Shown piece by piece: positions 51,853 to 60,488 of a DNA stretch of 64,000 bases. The first letter of the stretch is position 1; each line of letters starts with the position of its first letter. Below the pieces are notes generated by a model. The model did not search any database and had not been told where the DNA came from. It saw only the letters and a list, made by a program, of their open reading frames with translations. Source of the stretch: Flavobacteriaceae bacterium (GTDB taxonomy: Bacteria > Bacteroidota > Bacteroidia > Flavobacteriales > Flavobacteriaceae); contig CANGUZ010000003.1 of assembly GCA_947457255.1 (NCBI GenBank), positions 1 to 64,000 on the forward strand. The letters are read 5' to 3'. The translations under genes were made by a program, and so were the position numbers.

Positions 51853-52938
51853 ATGTTTTCAGCAAACGATTTTATTCCGGAAACTTATTCTGCTACTATA
51901 GACCAAGGAAGCTTTACTTGGAGCGCACCCAGTAATATTGCTTTGGTGAAATATTGGGGAAAAAAAGACAAGCAAATTCCAGCGAATCCATCAATAAGTT
52001 TTACTTTGAATCATTGTAAAACAATTACCAAATTGGGTTTTTCCAAAAAAGAAAACAACGGAAATTTCTCTTTTGATTTGCTTTTTGAAGGAAAACCTAA
52101 AGAAGATTTCAAACCAAAAATCGAAAAATTTCTGGAACGAATAGAACTCCATTTGCCATTTTTGAAAGACTATCATTTTACGATTGATACCCAAAACACA
52201 TTTCCGCACAGTTCCGGAATTGCTTCGTCAGCATCTGGAATGGCGGCATTGGCAATGAATTTTATGAGTTTAGAAAAAGCTTTGCATCCTGAAATGACAG
52301 ATGATTATTTCTATCAAAAAGCCTCTTTCTTGGCGCGTTTAGGCTCAGGAAGCGCTTGCAGAAGCGTAAAAGGCAGTGTTGTGGTTTGGGGCAATCATAT
52401 CAATACAAAAGGAAGTTCTGATTTGTTTGGAGTCGAATTTCCGAATACTATTCATGACAATTTCAGGAATTATCAAGACACTATTTTACTTGTGGATAAA
52501 GGCGAAAAGCAAGTTTCGAGTACTGTTGGACATGATTTGATGCACAACCATCCTTTTGCCGAAAGGCGGTTTGCTCAAGCGCATGACAATTTAGATAAAC
52601 TTTCTATAATACTTCAAAACGGAAATCTTGACGAATTCATCAAAATTGTAGAAAGTGAAGCCTTGACATTGCATGCCATGATGATGACTTCGATGCCTTA
52701 TTTTATTTTAATGAAACCTAACACATTGGAAATTATAAATGCGATTTGGAAGTTTAGAAATGAAACAAAAATACCAGTTTGTTTTACACTAGATGCTGGC
52801 GCAAATGTACATGTATTGTATCCGAAAAACGTTTGCGAAAAAGTTTTACAATTTATTCAGGACGAATTAGTTGGCTATTGTCAAAATGGTCATTACATTT
52901 GTGATGAAATTGGAAATGGAACTGAAATAATTAAATAA
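51853..52938 (+). CDS. mvaD: Diphosphomevalonate decarboxylase
   Basis: This GHMP-fold enzyme makes isopentenyl diphosphate from mevalonate diphosphate. The 361 residues contain ALVKYWGKKDKQIPANPSIS (about 30-49), the phosphate loop HSSGIASSASGMAALAMNF (about 118-136), and RLGSGSACRSVKGSVVVWG (about 158-176), with a C-terminal CFTLDAGANVHVLYPKN. It heads a run with mevalonate kinase and a prenyltransferase and marks a mevalonate route, as usual in Flavobacteriaceae. Two toxin-antitoxin genes separate it from the kinase. Confidence 0.94.
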   Translation: MFSANDFIPETYSATIDQGSFTWSAPSNIALVKYWGKKDKQIPANPSISFTLNHCKTITKLGFSKKENNGNFSFDLLFEGKPKEDFKPKIEKFLERIELHLPFLKDYHFTIDTQNTFPHSSGIASSASGMAALAMNFMSLEKALHPEMTDDYFYQKASFLARLGSGSACRSVKGSVVVWGNHINTKGSSDLFGVEFPNTIHDNFRNYQDTILLVDKGEKQVSSTVGHDLMHNHPFAERRFAQAHDNLDKLSIILQNGNLDEFIKIVESEALTLHAMMMTSMPYFILMKPNTLEIINAIWKFRNETKIPVCFTLDAGANVHVLYPKNVCEKVLQFIQDELVGYCQNGHYICDEIGNGTEIIK

Positions 52939-52975
52939 AAAAATCAATACCTTTATATTTCTAAATAGATAAAGT

Positions 52976-53194
52976 ATGAACATTCAGTTAGAAAAATTAG
53001 AGTTAATGAAATTGTTGTCTGAAACCAACGATGAGTCAATAATTACATCTATTAAAAAAATCTTTACCGCCAAAAAAAAAGATTTTTGGGATGAATTATC
53101 AGAAGAACGACAAAATATTATAAACGAATCTTTGGAGCAATATGAAAAAGGCGAATTTTCTTCATTTGAAAAATTTATAAAACCACACCTTTAG
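52976..53194 (+). CDS. Antitoxin of a type II toxin-antitoxin pair
   Basis: This 72-residue acidic and basic helical protein (MKLLSETNDESIITSIKKIF; FWDELSEERQNIINESLEQYEKGEFSSFEKF) resembles the small antitoxins that accompany ParE/RelE toxins in Bacteroidota, whose C-terminal half wraps the toxin. No clear DNA-binding fold is visible in so short a chain. It ends two bases before the toxin ATG, the usual order and tight coupling. Confidence 0.8.
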   Translation: MNIQLEKLELMKLLSETNDESIITSIKKIFTAKKKDFWDELSEERQNIINESLEQYEKGEFSSFEKFIKPHL

Positions 53195-53196
53195 AA

Positions 53197-53499
53197 ATGA
53201 AAAGAGAAGTCGTAATTACTCCTCGAGCTCAAATTGAAATTGAAAATATTTTTGAATACTTGGAATCAAAATGGAATGAAAAAATAAAAAAGAAATTTTC
53301 AAATAAAATCAATACAATTCTAAATTTAATTATTGAAAATCCGGAATTATTTCCTGTTTCAAATGTTAATAAAAAAATTAGAAAAGCTGTAATCAGCAAA
53401 CAATCTATTTTATTTTATCATTTCAATAATAAACATATTATTGTGCTCTCTATTTTTGACTCCAGACAAAATCAATCAAAAATTGAAAAAATAAAATAA
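53197..53499 (+). CDS. ParE/RelE-family toxin
   Basis: This 100-residue basic protein matches the ParE/RelE toxin fold: KREVVITPRAQIEIENIFEYLESKW at the N-terminus, ENPELFPVSNVNKKIRKAVISKQSILFYHF in the middle, and IIVLSIFDSRQNQSKI at the end. Members inhibit gyrase or cleave ribosome-bound mRNA; which applies here cannot be told. It lies 16 bases before mevalonate kinase on the same strand, so it may be transcribed with the isoprenoid genes. Confidence 0.85.
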   Translation: MKREVVITPRAQIEIENIFEYLESKWNEKIKKKFSNKINTILNLIIENPELFPVSNVNKKIRKAVISKQSILFYHFNNKHIIVLSIFDSRQNQSKIEKIK

Positions 53500-53515
53500 T
53501 TATCAATTATAAAAT

Positions 53516-54454
53516 ATGAAAGGACCATTATTTTACTCTAAAATATTACTCTTTGGCGAATACGGAATTATACGTGACTCAAAGGGTTTATCAATTCCTT
53601 ATAATTTTTATAACGGTGCGCTGAAAAAAGAGGATAATCCTTCAGCAGAAGCAATTGCATCAAACGAAAGTTTGAAACGTTTTGTCTCCTATTTAGAGAC
53701 TTTGCAAAACGAGCAACCTCAATTAGTAACTTTCGATATCAATACTTTAAAAACGGATGTTGAAACTGGAATGTATTTTGATTCTAGCATTCCGCAAGGC
53801 TATGGTGTAGGAAGTAGTGGTGCACTTGTAGCAGCAATTTACGATAAATATGCGCAAAATAAAATTACAGTTTTAGAGAATTTAACTCGTGAGAAACTTT
53901 TACAATTAAAAAATATATTTTCTCAAATGGAGAGTTTTTTCCACGGAAAAAGTTCTGGTTTAGATCCTTTAAACAGCTATTTGAGCATTCCAATTTTAAT
54001 TAATTCCAAAGACAATATTGAAGCAACCGGAATCCCAACACAAAGTTTAGACGGAAAAGGCGCTGTATTTTTGTTAGATTCTGGAATTGTTGGCGAAACG
54101 GCTCCAATGGTAAATATTTTCATGGAAAACCTTAAAGACAAAGGTTTTCGCGCCATGCTAAAAAATCAATTTGTAAAACATACTGATGCCTGCGTAGAAA
54201 ATTTTCTTGGCGGTGACATGAAATCATTGTTTGAAAACACCAAAAAATTATCGAAAGTAGTTCTGAATAATTTTAAACCCATGATTCCAGAACAATTTCA
54301 TGGTATTTGGCAACGCGGCATTGAGACCAATGATTATTACCTAAAATTATGTGGCTCAGGTGGCGGAGGCTATATTCTAGGCTTTACAGAAGATTTAGAA
54401 AAAGCAAAAAAGGCATTGAAAGATTATAAATTGGAAGTAGTGTATCAATTCTAA
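53516..54454 (+). CDS. Mevalonate kinase (GHMP kinase family)
   Basis: The 312-residue protein is predicted to phosphorylate mevalonate (or a close pathway intermediate) with ATP. It starts FYSKILLFGEYGIIRDSKGLSIPYNF, has the GHMP phosphate loop SIPQGYGVGSSGALVAAIYD (about 92-111), FFHGKSSGLDPLNSYLSIP (substrate Asp region, about 141-159), and the C-terminal GHMP motif LCGSGGGGYILGFTED. Diphosphomevalonate decarboxylase upstream and a prenyltransferase downstream support the isoprenoid role. Confidence 0.9.
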   Translation: MKGPLFYSKILLFGEYGIIRDSKGLSIPYNFYNGALKKEDNPSAEAIASNESLKRFVSYLETLQNEQPQLVTFDINTLKTDVETGMYFDSSIPQGYGVGSSGALVAAIYDKYAQNKITVLENLTREKLLQLKNIFSQMESFFHGKSSGLDPLNSYLSIPILINSKDNIEATGIPTQSLDGKGAVFLLDSGIVGETAPMVNIFMENLKDKGFRAMLKNQFVKHTDACVENFLGGDMKSLFENTKKLSKVVLNNFKPMIPEQFHGIWQRGIETNDYYLKLCGSGGGGYILGFTEDLEKAKKALKDYKLEVVYQF

Positions 54455-54494
54455 AAAAGTTTTTATTTTTAAACTTTAATTCTTTTTTTCTTCC

Positions 54495-55415
54495 ATGTTG
54501 AACAGAAAGAACAAGCTTTTAGTACTAAAAATTGTCAGTTTGTTCTCAGTAGTTAGAGGATATAATATTCCTATCATTGCTTTGGCTCAATATCTTTCAG
54601 CTATTTTTATTCTGGCTACTGAAAAAAGGGCTTTAGAGGTACTTTTAGATTTTAATCTTTTTATATTAGTTGTTGCTTCGAGTTTAACTATTGCTTCTGG
54701 TTATATTATTAATAGTTTTTATGATAGCAAAAAAGATTTAATTAATCGTCCAAATAAATCTCATTTGGATCGATTGGTGAGCCAAAAAACTAAGCTTCAG
54801 GTTTATTTTGGCATTAATTTTTTTGTGGCTTTGATTGCTTTATTTGTTTCTGGTCGGGCTTTTATCTTCTTTTCGGTTTACATTTTCTTGATTTGGTTTT
54901 ATTCGCATAAGATAAAAAAATACCCTTTGATTGGTAATCTTATGGCTGCATTTCTGGCTGTATTGCCTTTTTTTGGCATTCTTTTGTATTATAAAAATTT
55001 TTATGAAGTCATTTTTTTTCATGCTTCTTTTTTGTTTATACTGTTACTAGTTAGAGAAATGATTAAGGATTTAGAAAACATCAAAGGTGATTTGGCTAAT
55101 GATTACCAGACCATTCCTATTGTTCGTGGAGAATTAGTATCAAAAAGAATTATTACGTTTTTGTTGTTGCTTTCGATTATTCCTGTTTATTTTTTAATCA
55201 ATATTTTTGATGTGGGGTATATGGATATTTATTTTTATATCTGTTTTATTATTCTAATTTTTTTTGGAATACGTTTGTGGAAGTCTACCACAAAAGAGGA
55301 ATTTTTACAACTTCATAACACCTTGAAATTCCTTATTGTTGCAGGTGTTTTTTGCATAGTTCTCATAGACCCTAGTGTCCTGTGGAATGGTAAAAAATTA
55401 TTGATGACTATTTGA
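54495..55415 (+). CDS. UbiA-family prenyltransferase
   Basis: The 306 residues form about eight membrane helices with the two Asp-rich loops of UbiA enzymes: INSFYDSKKDLINRPNKSH (about 75-93) and LVREMIKDLENIKGDLANDY (about 183-202). Flavobacterial relatives are usually named geranylgeranylglycerol-phosphate geranylgeranyltransferase by similarity to archaeal enzymes; the true acceptor in these bacteria is uncertain. Position after mevalonate kinase ties it to isoprenoid use, possibly quinone or lipid prenylation. Confidence 0.85.
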   Translation: MLNRKNKLLVLKIVSLFSVVRGYNIPIIALAQYLSAIFILATEKRALEVLLDFNLFILVVASSLTIASGYIINSFYDSKKDLINRPNKSHLDRLVSQKTKLQVYFGINFFVALIALFVSGRAFIFFSVYIFLIWFYSHKIKKYPLIGNLMAAFLAVLPFFGILLYYKNFYEVIFFHASFLFILLLVREMIKDLENIKGDLANDYQTIPIVRGELVSKRIITFLLLLSIIPVYFLINIFDVGYMDIYFYICFIILIFFGIRLWKSTTKEEFLQLHNTLKFLIVAGVFCIVLIDPSVLWNGKKLLMTI

Positions 55416-55446
55416 ACTTTTCTTATTAACTCTAATCTTTTCGATT

Positions 55447-55524
55447 GGGTTAGCCCTGAAAGCATTGAAAATCCTACGCTTTTGGGCGTAGATTGTAACG
55501 GATAGCAGGAATAGCTCCTTAAAA
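55447..55524 (+). ncRNA. Structured intergenic element of a type common in Bacteroidota genomes
   Basis: The segment reads GGGTTAGCCCTG, a variable hairpin CTACGC/GCGTAG (55474-55479 with 55486-55491), then AACGGATAGCAGG and AATAGCTCCTT. From memory, similar segments (TAGCCC... hairpin ...GCGGATAGC...AGCTCC) recur between genes in many Flavobacteriia and other Bacteroidota. That could not be checked here. It may be a non-coding RNA or a repeated DNA element; it lies directly before a strong -7 box for rluB. Confidence 0.4.
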
Positions 55525-55540
55525 ACCGAATCTAATTGCC

Positions 55541-55570
55541 TATATTTGCACACAATAGGTCATAATGACC
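55541..55570 (+). promoter_or_regulatory. rluB -7 box and palindrome in the leader
   Basis: TATATTTG (55541-55548) is a full -7 match. Ten bases later GGTCATAATGACC (55558-55570) is a perfect palindrome around one central base, placed at about the transcript start, as a repressor site might be. Confidence 0.4.
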
Positions 55571-55653
55571 GAAATGACAAAGTAAATTACAGCATATTAT
55601 GAAATGAGCTTTTGCGAATTCCATATTTCCTATAAAAATAAATAATACTTAAT

Positions 55654-56562
55654 ATGAATAATAAGGAAGGCAATAAAAAAGGAAATGGCGCTAGACCCAA
55701 TAGTTCTAGACCCAGTTCTAATAAGCCTAAACCGGCCATGCAGAAGCGTGCTCAAGGGCCAAAAAAAGTAAAAACGACTACTAAAATAGTTCCTGTTGCA
55801 ACCGATAAAATTGAAAAAAAACCAAATCAAGCGCCAAAGAGACCAAAAGTAGCAGACGAAATTCGTTTGAACAAATACATTGCAAATTCGGGTGTATGTT
55901 CTCGTCGTGATGCCGATATTTATATTCAATCGGGGAATGTTAAGGTAAATGGAAACCCAATAGTTGAAATGGGTTATATGGTGAAACCCGGAGATGTTGT
56001 AAATTTTGACGGAGCGGTTTTAACTCCCGAAAAGAAAGAATATATTTTACTAAACAAACCTAAAAACTTCACGACGGCTTTAGACGAAGGTCAAGAATAT
56101 AGGAATGTTTTAGAGCTCGTTAAAGGTTCCACCACTTCAAAAATAGGAGCTGTTGGTAGAATGGATAAAAATACAACTGGCTTGTTATTGTTTACGAATG
56201 ATACCGATATGATTCGTAAATTCACTTTACCGAATCAGAAATCATCAAAAATTTATCAGGTTTCGTTAGATAAAAATTTGAAATACGAAGATTTAGAAAA
56301 AATAAGCAAAGGTTTAGTTCTTGACGGACATCGCGTTTTCGTGGAAGAAGTAAGTTATATAGACGACCAACCTAAAAGCGAAGTGGGCTTGAAATTAAGA
56401 TCTTCGAACGTAAAAGTGGTTCGAGCTATTTTTGAACATTTCAGTTATGATGTTTTGAGAATAGACAGAGTCGCATTTGCAGGTTTAACCAAGAAAAATT
56501 TACCTCGTGGAAACTGGCGTTTTTTGACTGAACAAGAAATTATCAATTTGAAGAATGTTTAA
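55654..56562 (+). CDS. rluB: 23S rRNA pseudouridine synthase, RluB/RsuA family
   Basis: The enzyme converts a specific uridine of rRNA into pseudouridine. The 302 residues start with a basic, low-complexity tail of about 65 residues rich in N, K, P and R, then an S4 RNA-binding domain (about 68-125, IRLNKYIANSGVCSRRDADIYIQSG) and the catalytic domain with Asp in GAVGRMDKNTTGLLLFTND (about 166-184). The C-terminus FAGLTKKNLPRGNWRFLTEQEI is typical of RluB. The long basic tail is common in Flavobacteriia and may add RNA affinity. Confidence 0.93.
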   Translation: MNNKEGNKKGNGARPNSSRPSSNKPKPAMQKRAQGPKKVKTTTKIVPVATDKIEKKPNQAPKRPKVADEIRLNKYIANSGVCSRRDADIYIQSGNVKVNGNPIVEMGYMVKPGDVVNFDGAVLTPEKKEYILLNKPKNFTTALDEGQEYRNVLELVKGSTTSKIGAVGRMDKNTTGLLLFTNDTDMIRKFTLPNQKSSKIYQVSLDKNLKYEDLEKISKGLVLDGHRVFVEEVSYIDDQPKSEVGLKLRSSNVKVVRAIFEHFSYDVLRIDRVAFAGLTKKNLPRGNWRFLTEQEIINLKNV

Positions 56563-56584
56563 TCTTTTTTCAAAATTAAAAATT

Positions 56585-56610
56585 AAATTCCTGCTTTATA
56601 GCGGGAATTT
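56585..56610. terminator. Terminator between convergent rluB and the SGNH hydrolase gene
   Basis: AAATTCCTGC and GCGGGAATTT form a 10-base stem with one T:G pair and a six-base loop, followed by TTATTTT on the plus strand. It lies 22 bases after the rluB stop and before the SGNH gene stop, and could serve both. Confidence 0.65.
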
Positions 56611-56628
56611 TTATTTTGAGTCTAAAAT

Positions 56629-57378
56629 TTATTGCGATAAAACTGTTTTTGCTATTGGTAAAATTCGCTCTACAAATTTAGCGTAAGCAACTGCTGAAGG
56701 ATGCAAACCATCATTAGCAACCAAATTAGTTTCTATTAATCCTAATCGAGTAATATCGGTAATGTTTACAAAAGCGATATTATTTGCTAAACAATACTCT
56801 TTTGCGAATGTATTATAAGTGTCTATTTGTGTTGAAATAGTTGCATTCCCATTTCCAAATCGAGTGTAAGCATAATCAGGGATAGAAACTACAATTACAT
56901 TCGTTTTATCTCCTTTTGCTAACGAAATAGCGGTATTTACTAACTCAGGAAATTCTTGTTCATAAAGTGAAAACGGTTTGCGTTGATATTGATTATTTAC
57001 TCCTATTAACAATGTAACCAAATCATAATTTGGTTTAAGATTTTTCGTATCGATTGCATTTATTAGATTCGTTGTAGTCCACCCTGTTGTGGCAATTACT
57101 TCTAGAGAAAAACTATCTTTTGGAAATGCACTTTGCAAACTTGATTTTAATTGTTCTGGAAACCGACAAGTTTCGCATACGCTTTCTCCAATAGTATAAC
57201 TATCGCCAAGTGCTAAATAGCTATAGGCTTTGGTTTCATGGACTGGGTCTGGATCTGGAATTGGGTCTGGCTCTGGAATTGAAACAACTATAGGAGCAAC
57301 ATCATCTAAATCAGAACTACAACTTAAGCCTGCAAATAATAAAAAACAACCCAAAACTATTTTAAATATTGTCTTCAT
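56629..57378 (-). CDS. SGNH/GDSL-family hydrolase lipoprotein
   Basis: From the ATG at 57378 the 249-residue protein has a lipoprotein signal (VLGCFLLFAGLSC) followed by SSDLDDVAP; the acidic cluster suggests surface exposure. An upstream Met at 57396 is less likely. A proline- and acid-rich linker (PEPDPIPDPDPVHETK) precedes the SGNH fold: block I YLALGDSYTIGE (nucleophile Ser), block III LLIGVNNQYQ, and block V NDGLHPSAVAYAKF (Asp and His). Such enzymes are esterases or carbohydrate deacetylases. The target is unknown and no partner gene is nearby. Confidence 0.88.
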   Translation of the reverse strand: MKTIFKIVLGCFLLFAGLSCSSDLDDVAPIVVSIPEPDPIPDPDPVHETKAYSYLALGDSYTIGESVCETCRFPEQLKSSLQSAFPKDSFSLEVIATTGWTTTNLINAIDTKNLKPNYDLVTLLIGVNNQYQRKPFSLYEQEFPELVNTAISLAKGDKTNVIVVSIPDYAYTRFGNGNATISTQIDTYNTFAKEYCLANNIAFVNITDITRLGLIETNLVANDGLHPSAVAYAKFVERILPIAKTVLSQ

Positions 57379-57448
57379 AGATTCTGTAGTTAACATTAAA
57401 TATTTTTATTTAATCTATAAATGAAGAAAAAAGAATTGGTCTATAGTA

Positions 57449-58231
57449 TTAAACCACAGCCTCTTTCTCTAAAATCATTTCTTCAATAGCATCCCAAAGT
57501 CCGATGCGTTTTTCTAAAGCTTGAATGGAAATTTCTGTTACTTCATTCCACTTTTTCGAATCATTTCCGCAAAGTTCCGTAATCATTTGCATTGCCATTG
57601 GCCCATGTTCATCAGCATCTAATTCAATATGTCTTTCAAAATAATAAATCAGTTTATTTAAATCTGTTTCTGGAAAATTTGCTTGAAAGTTTTTTAATAT
57701 TTCCGTAAACATACTCGGAATTAAATCTTCTCTTCCAAAGGTAAACGCCGCTGCAATTTCATGGGTTTTTCCTTCTTCAATGACTCTAAAAGTAAAATCT
57801 AAAAAAGCTTTAATATTAGGATGCAAATTACTTTGTTTAATAGCTACGAATATGTTTTGTAACGAACTTACTTGAGACAAAAAAGAATGAATTCCGTTAG
57901 TATCTGCACCACAATCTTTCATTGCATCAAGATACATTTCAAAATGACTTTGCCTTTTTCCATCTATAGTCAAATCAGATTCTTCGGCTAAAACAATTTC
58001 ATTAATTAGATATCGAGTTTCAGTATTTTCAGTAGCAAACCATGGCGTTGTGGTACAAGTTAATTTTGACTGCAACGCTTTTAACAAAGACATAAAATCC
58101 CAAACGGCATACACATGATTTTCTAGAAAAGAATGTAAATCGTCAATGGTTTTTACTTTATCGTAAAGTGAATGATGAAGTAATTGCTCTTTTTGATGAA
58201 ATATTGATTGATTGATTTGTTGAATATTCAT
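57449..58231 (-). CDS. DUF3050 family protein, heme-oxygenase-like helical fold
   Basis: From the ATG at 58231 the 260-residue protein matches DUF3050. The signatures are HSLYDKVKTIDDLHSFLENHVYAVWDFMSLLKAL (given as HSLYDKVKTIDDLHSF and LENHVYAVWDFMSLLKAL), AEESDLTIDG, and YYFERHIELDADEHGPMA near 195. His and Glu at regular spacing suggest a helical, metal-binding, heme-oxygenase-like scaffold; the biochemical role is unknown. The frame stays open upstream to 58324, but that part overlaps the terminator of the preceding gene and is not typical of the family. Confidence 0.82.
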   Translation of the reverse strand: MNIQQINQSIFHQKEQLLHHSLYDKVKTIDDLHSFLENHVYAVWDFMSLLKALQSKLTCTTTPWFATENTETRYLINEIVLAEESDLTIDGKRQSHFEMYLDAMKDCGADTNGIHSFLSQVSSLQNIFVAIKQSNLHPNIKAFLDFTFRVIEEGKTHEIAAAFTFGREDLIPSMFTEILKNFQANFPETDLNKLIYYFERHIELDADEHGPMAMQMITELCGNDSKKWNEVTEISIQALEKRIGLWDAIEEMILEKEAVV

Positions 58232-58297
58232 GGCGAGTTTTAAATTATATACGAAATTATAAGCTAAATCGATTTTGTTAAATATACCACAAAAATA

Positions 58298-58327
58298 AAA
58301 ATGCTTCACCAGAAAGAGAAGCATTTT
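58298..58327 (-). terminator. Terminator of the acyl-CoA dehydrogenase gene
   Basis: AAAATGCTTC (58298-58307) and GAAGCATTTT (58318-58327) form a perfect 10-base stem with a 10-base loop. On the minus strand TTTTATTTTTG follows. It lies 25 bases after the gene. Confidence 0.75.
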
Positions 58328-58351
58328 ATATCAATTTTATTTATTGTTTAA

Positions 58352-59530
58352 TCATTTAAAAGCTGGAATTCCTGTTATGTCCATACCTGTAATCAATAAA
58401 TGAATATCATGCGTTCCTTCGTAGGTTATTACCGATTCTAAATTCATCATGTGACGCATAATAGAATATTCGCCTGTAATTCCCATTCCACCCAATATTT
58501 GTCTTGCCTCACGAGCGATATGAATTGCCATTTCTACATTGTTTCTTTTGGCCATAGAAATTTGAGCGGTAGTTGCTTTTCCTTCGTTTCTTAAAACACC
58601 TAAACGCCAAGTTAAGAGTTGAGCTTTCGTGATTTCGGTAATCATTTCGGCCAATTTTTTCTGTTGTAATTGAGTTCCAGCTATTGGTTTATCAAATTGG
58701 ATTCTTTCTTTAGCATATCGTAAAGCCGAATCATAACAATCCATTGCAGCTCCTATAGCTCCCCAAGCAATGCCATAACGAGCAGAATCTAAACAACCAA
58801 GCGGAGCGCCAAGTCCAGATTTATTGGGTAACAAATTTTCTTTAGGAACTTTTACATTATCAAAAATTAGTTCACCAGTTGCAGAAGCACGAAGCGACCA
58901 TTTATTATGAGTTTCTGGAGTAGTAAAACCTTCCATGCCACGTTCTACAATTAATCCGTGAATTCTGCCCTCTTCGTTTTTTGCCCAAACCACAGCTATG
59001 TCTGCAAAAGGCGCATTCGAAATCCACATTTTTGCACCATTTAACAGATAATGGTCTCCCATATCTTTAAAATTGGTAATCATACTTCCTGGATCAGAAC
59101 CATAATTGGGTTCGGTCAAGCCAAAACAACCCAAAAATTCTCCCGAAGCCAGTTTTGGTAAAAATTTCATGCGTTGTTCTTCGTTTCCGTATTTCCAAAT
59201 AGGATACATTACTAATGAAGACTGTACTGAAGCTGTAGAACGAACACCAGAATCGCCTCGTTCTATTTCTTGCATAATTAAACCGTATGAAATTTGGTCT
59301 AAGCCAGCTCCACCGTATTGCTCTGGAATATAAGGTCCAAATGCCCCAATTTCAGCCAAACCACTTATAATTTGTTTAGGAAATTCAGCACGTTGCGCAT
59401 ACTCTTCTATGATGGGAGAAACTTCTCGTTTTACCCATTCACGGGCAGCTTCACGAACTAATTTATGTTCTTCTGAAAGTAAATCATCTAATAAATAATA
59501 ATCTGGAGCTTGAAAAAGATCTGGTTTCAT
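58352..59530 (-). CDS. Acyl-CoA dehydrogenase, glutaryl-CoA dehydrogenase type
   Basis: The 392-residue flavoenzyme has the acyl-CoA dehydrogenase domain order: an N-terminal helical domain (1-125, IIEEYAQRAEFPKQIISGLAEIGAFGPYIPEQYGGAGLD as shorter conserved pieces), a central beta domain with FGLTEPNYGSDPGSM and KMWISNAPFADIAVVWA, and a C-terminal helical domain with QILGGMGITGEYSIMRHMMN and the catalytic base in VITYEGTHDIH. Overall similarity is to glutaryl-CoA dehydrogenases, which oxidise and decarboxylate glutaryl-CoA in lysine and tryptophan breakdown. Decarboxylating activity cannot be confirmed from sequence alone. Confidence 0.88.
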   Translation of the reverse strand: MKPDLFQAPDYYLLDDLLSEEHKLVREAAREWVKREVSPIIEEYAQRAEFPKQIISGLAEIGAFGPYIPEQYGGAGLDQISYGLIMQEIERGDSGVRSTASVQSSLVMYPIWKYGNEEQRMKFLPKLASGEFLGCFGLTEPNYGSDPGSMITNFKDMGDHYLLNGAKMWISNAPFADIAVVWAKNEEGRIHGLIVERGMEGFTTPETHNKWSLRASATGELIFDNVKVPKENLLPNKSGLGAPLGCLDSARYGIAWGAIGAAMDCYDSALRYAKERIQFDKPIAGTQLQQKKLAEMITEITKAQLLTWRLGVLRNEGKATTAQISMAKRNNVEMAIHIAREARQILGGMGITGEYSIMRHMMNLESVITYEGTHDIHLLITGMDITGIPAFK

Positions 59531-59590
59531 GGTTTAGTCATTGCGAAAGCATCTCAGTAAAGTGAAGCCAACTTGTTAGTTATTGTTTTA

Positions 59591-59598
59591 CAAATTTA
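59591..59598 (-). promoter_or_regulatory. -7 box upstream of the acyl-CoA dehydrogenase gene
   Basis: The minus strand reads TAAATTTG about 60 bases before the ATG, and TTTG occurs 15 bases further upstream (59614-59617). Confidence 0.4.
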
Positions 59599-59685
59599 CA
59601 TAAAGAAGTTTAACAAAGTGATTAACAATTGTTATAATTATCATCTTTTTCAGTTAATTTTGTTCAACTCTATAGCATAATAGCA

Positions 59686-60399
59686 TCACATCTTCAAATA
59701 AAAGCCCCTTACCAACTCAACATATTCATCCGTATATTCATGTCTTGAAATTTCAATAACCAATTCGTTAGCATCTAAAACAGGAGGTTCAAATCGTTTG
59801 AAAGCTAGTAAACTTCGAATAATTTGGGTTTTATGTGATCCTTTAACTCTAGTAATTTTTACTGGAAAAAGTTCTACTGCAGCACACAAATCAATAAATC
59901 GTTCTTCTTCTTTATAAGGAATGATTACCGAAAAAATACCGTTTTCCGAAAGTAATAAATCTGCGGCTTCGATTAAATCCTCAAAAGGCAGTGCGTCTTG
60001 AAAGCGAGCTAAATCTCTTTGAGAATTTTCGGTTTTAAAATTTTCACTATAAAATGGAGGATTGGAAACGATTAAATCATAGTCATCTTCTGGTTCTTCC
60101 GCAAACTCATCCAAACCAGCATGAAAACAAAATAATCTGTCGCTCCATGGTGAATTTTCAAAATTATTAACAGCTTGTTCGTAGGCGTCTTCGTCAATTT
60201 CCAAAGCATCTATTTGCTCTGCATGGCTTCTTTGTGCCAGCATCAAAGCAATAATTCCAGTTCCAGTTCCAATGTCTAAAATACTAAAAGGATTGTTTTC
60301 TATTGGCGTCCAAGCACCAAGTAAAACACCATCCGTTCCAACTTTCATGGCGCATCGGTCTTGCTCAATAGAAAACTGTTTGAATTGGAATTTAGACAA
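59686..60399 (-). CDS. trmN6: tRNA1(Val) (adenine(37)-N6)-methyltransferase
   Basis: This SAM-dependent enzyme methylates A37 in a valine tRNA. The 237 residues show the SAM-binding SILDIGTGTGIIALMLAQR (about 39-57), an acidic loop ALEIDEDAYEQA, and the catalytic NPPF motif in LIVSNPPFYSENFK (about 109). MKVGTDGVLLGAW near the N-terminus is the family hallmark. No ATG precedes that block; the start appears to be TTG at 60399, seven codons after an in-frame TAA. It lies 89 bases downstream of rimM. Confidence 0.88.
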   Translation of the reverse strand: MSKFQFKQFSIEQDRCAMKVGTDGVLLGAWTPIENNPFSILDIGTGTGIIALMLAQRSHAEQIDALEIDEDAYEQAVNNFENSPWSDRLFCFHAGLDEFAEEPEDDYDLIVSNPPFYSENFKTENSQRDLARFQDALPFEDLIEAADLLLSENGIFSVIIPYKEEERFIDLCAAVELFPVKITRVKGSHKTQIIRSLLAFKRFEPPVLDANELVIEISRHEYTDEYVELVRGFYLKM

Positions 60400-60488
60400 C
60401 TTAGATTTTTTAGAATATTAGACGATTTAGATTTCTTATAAAGTCGCAGATGTTTTTAATTATCTAAAAGCGGAGCGAATCTAAAAAT

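Noticed and set aside
58232-58324. Longer start of the DUF3050 protein
   Set aside because: The extension runs over the terminator hairpin of the upstream gene and gives an atypical hydrophobic N-terminus; the ATG at 58231 fits the family.
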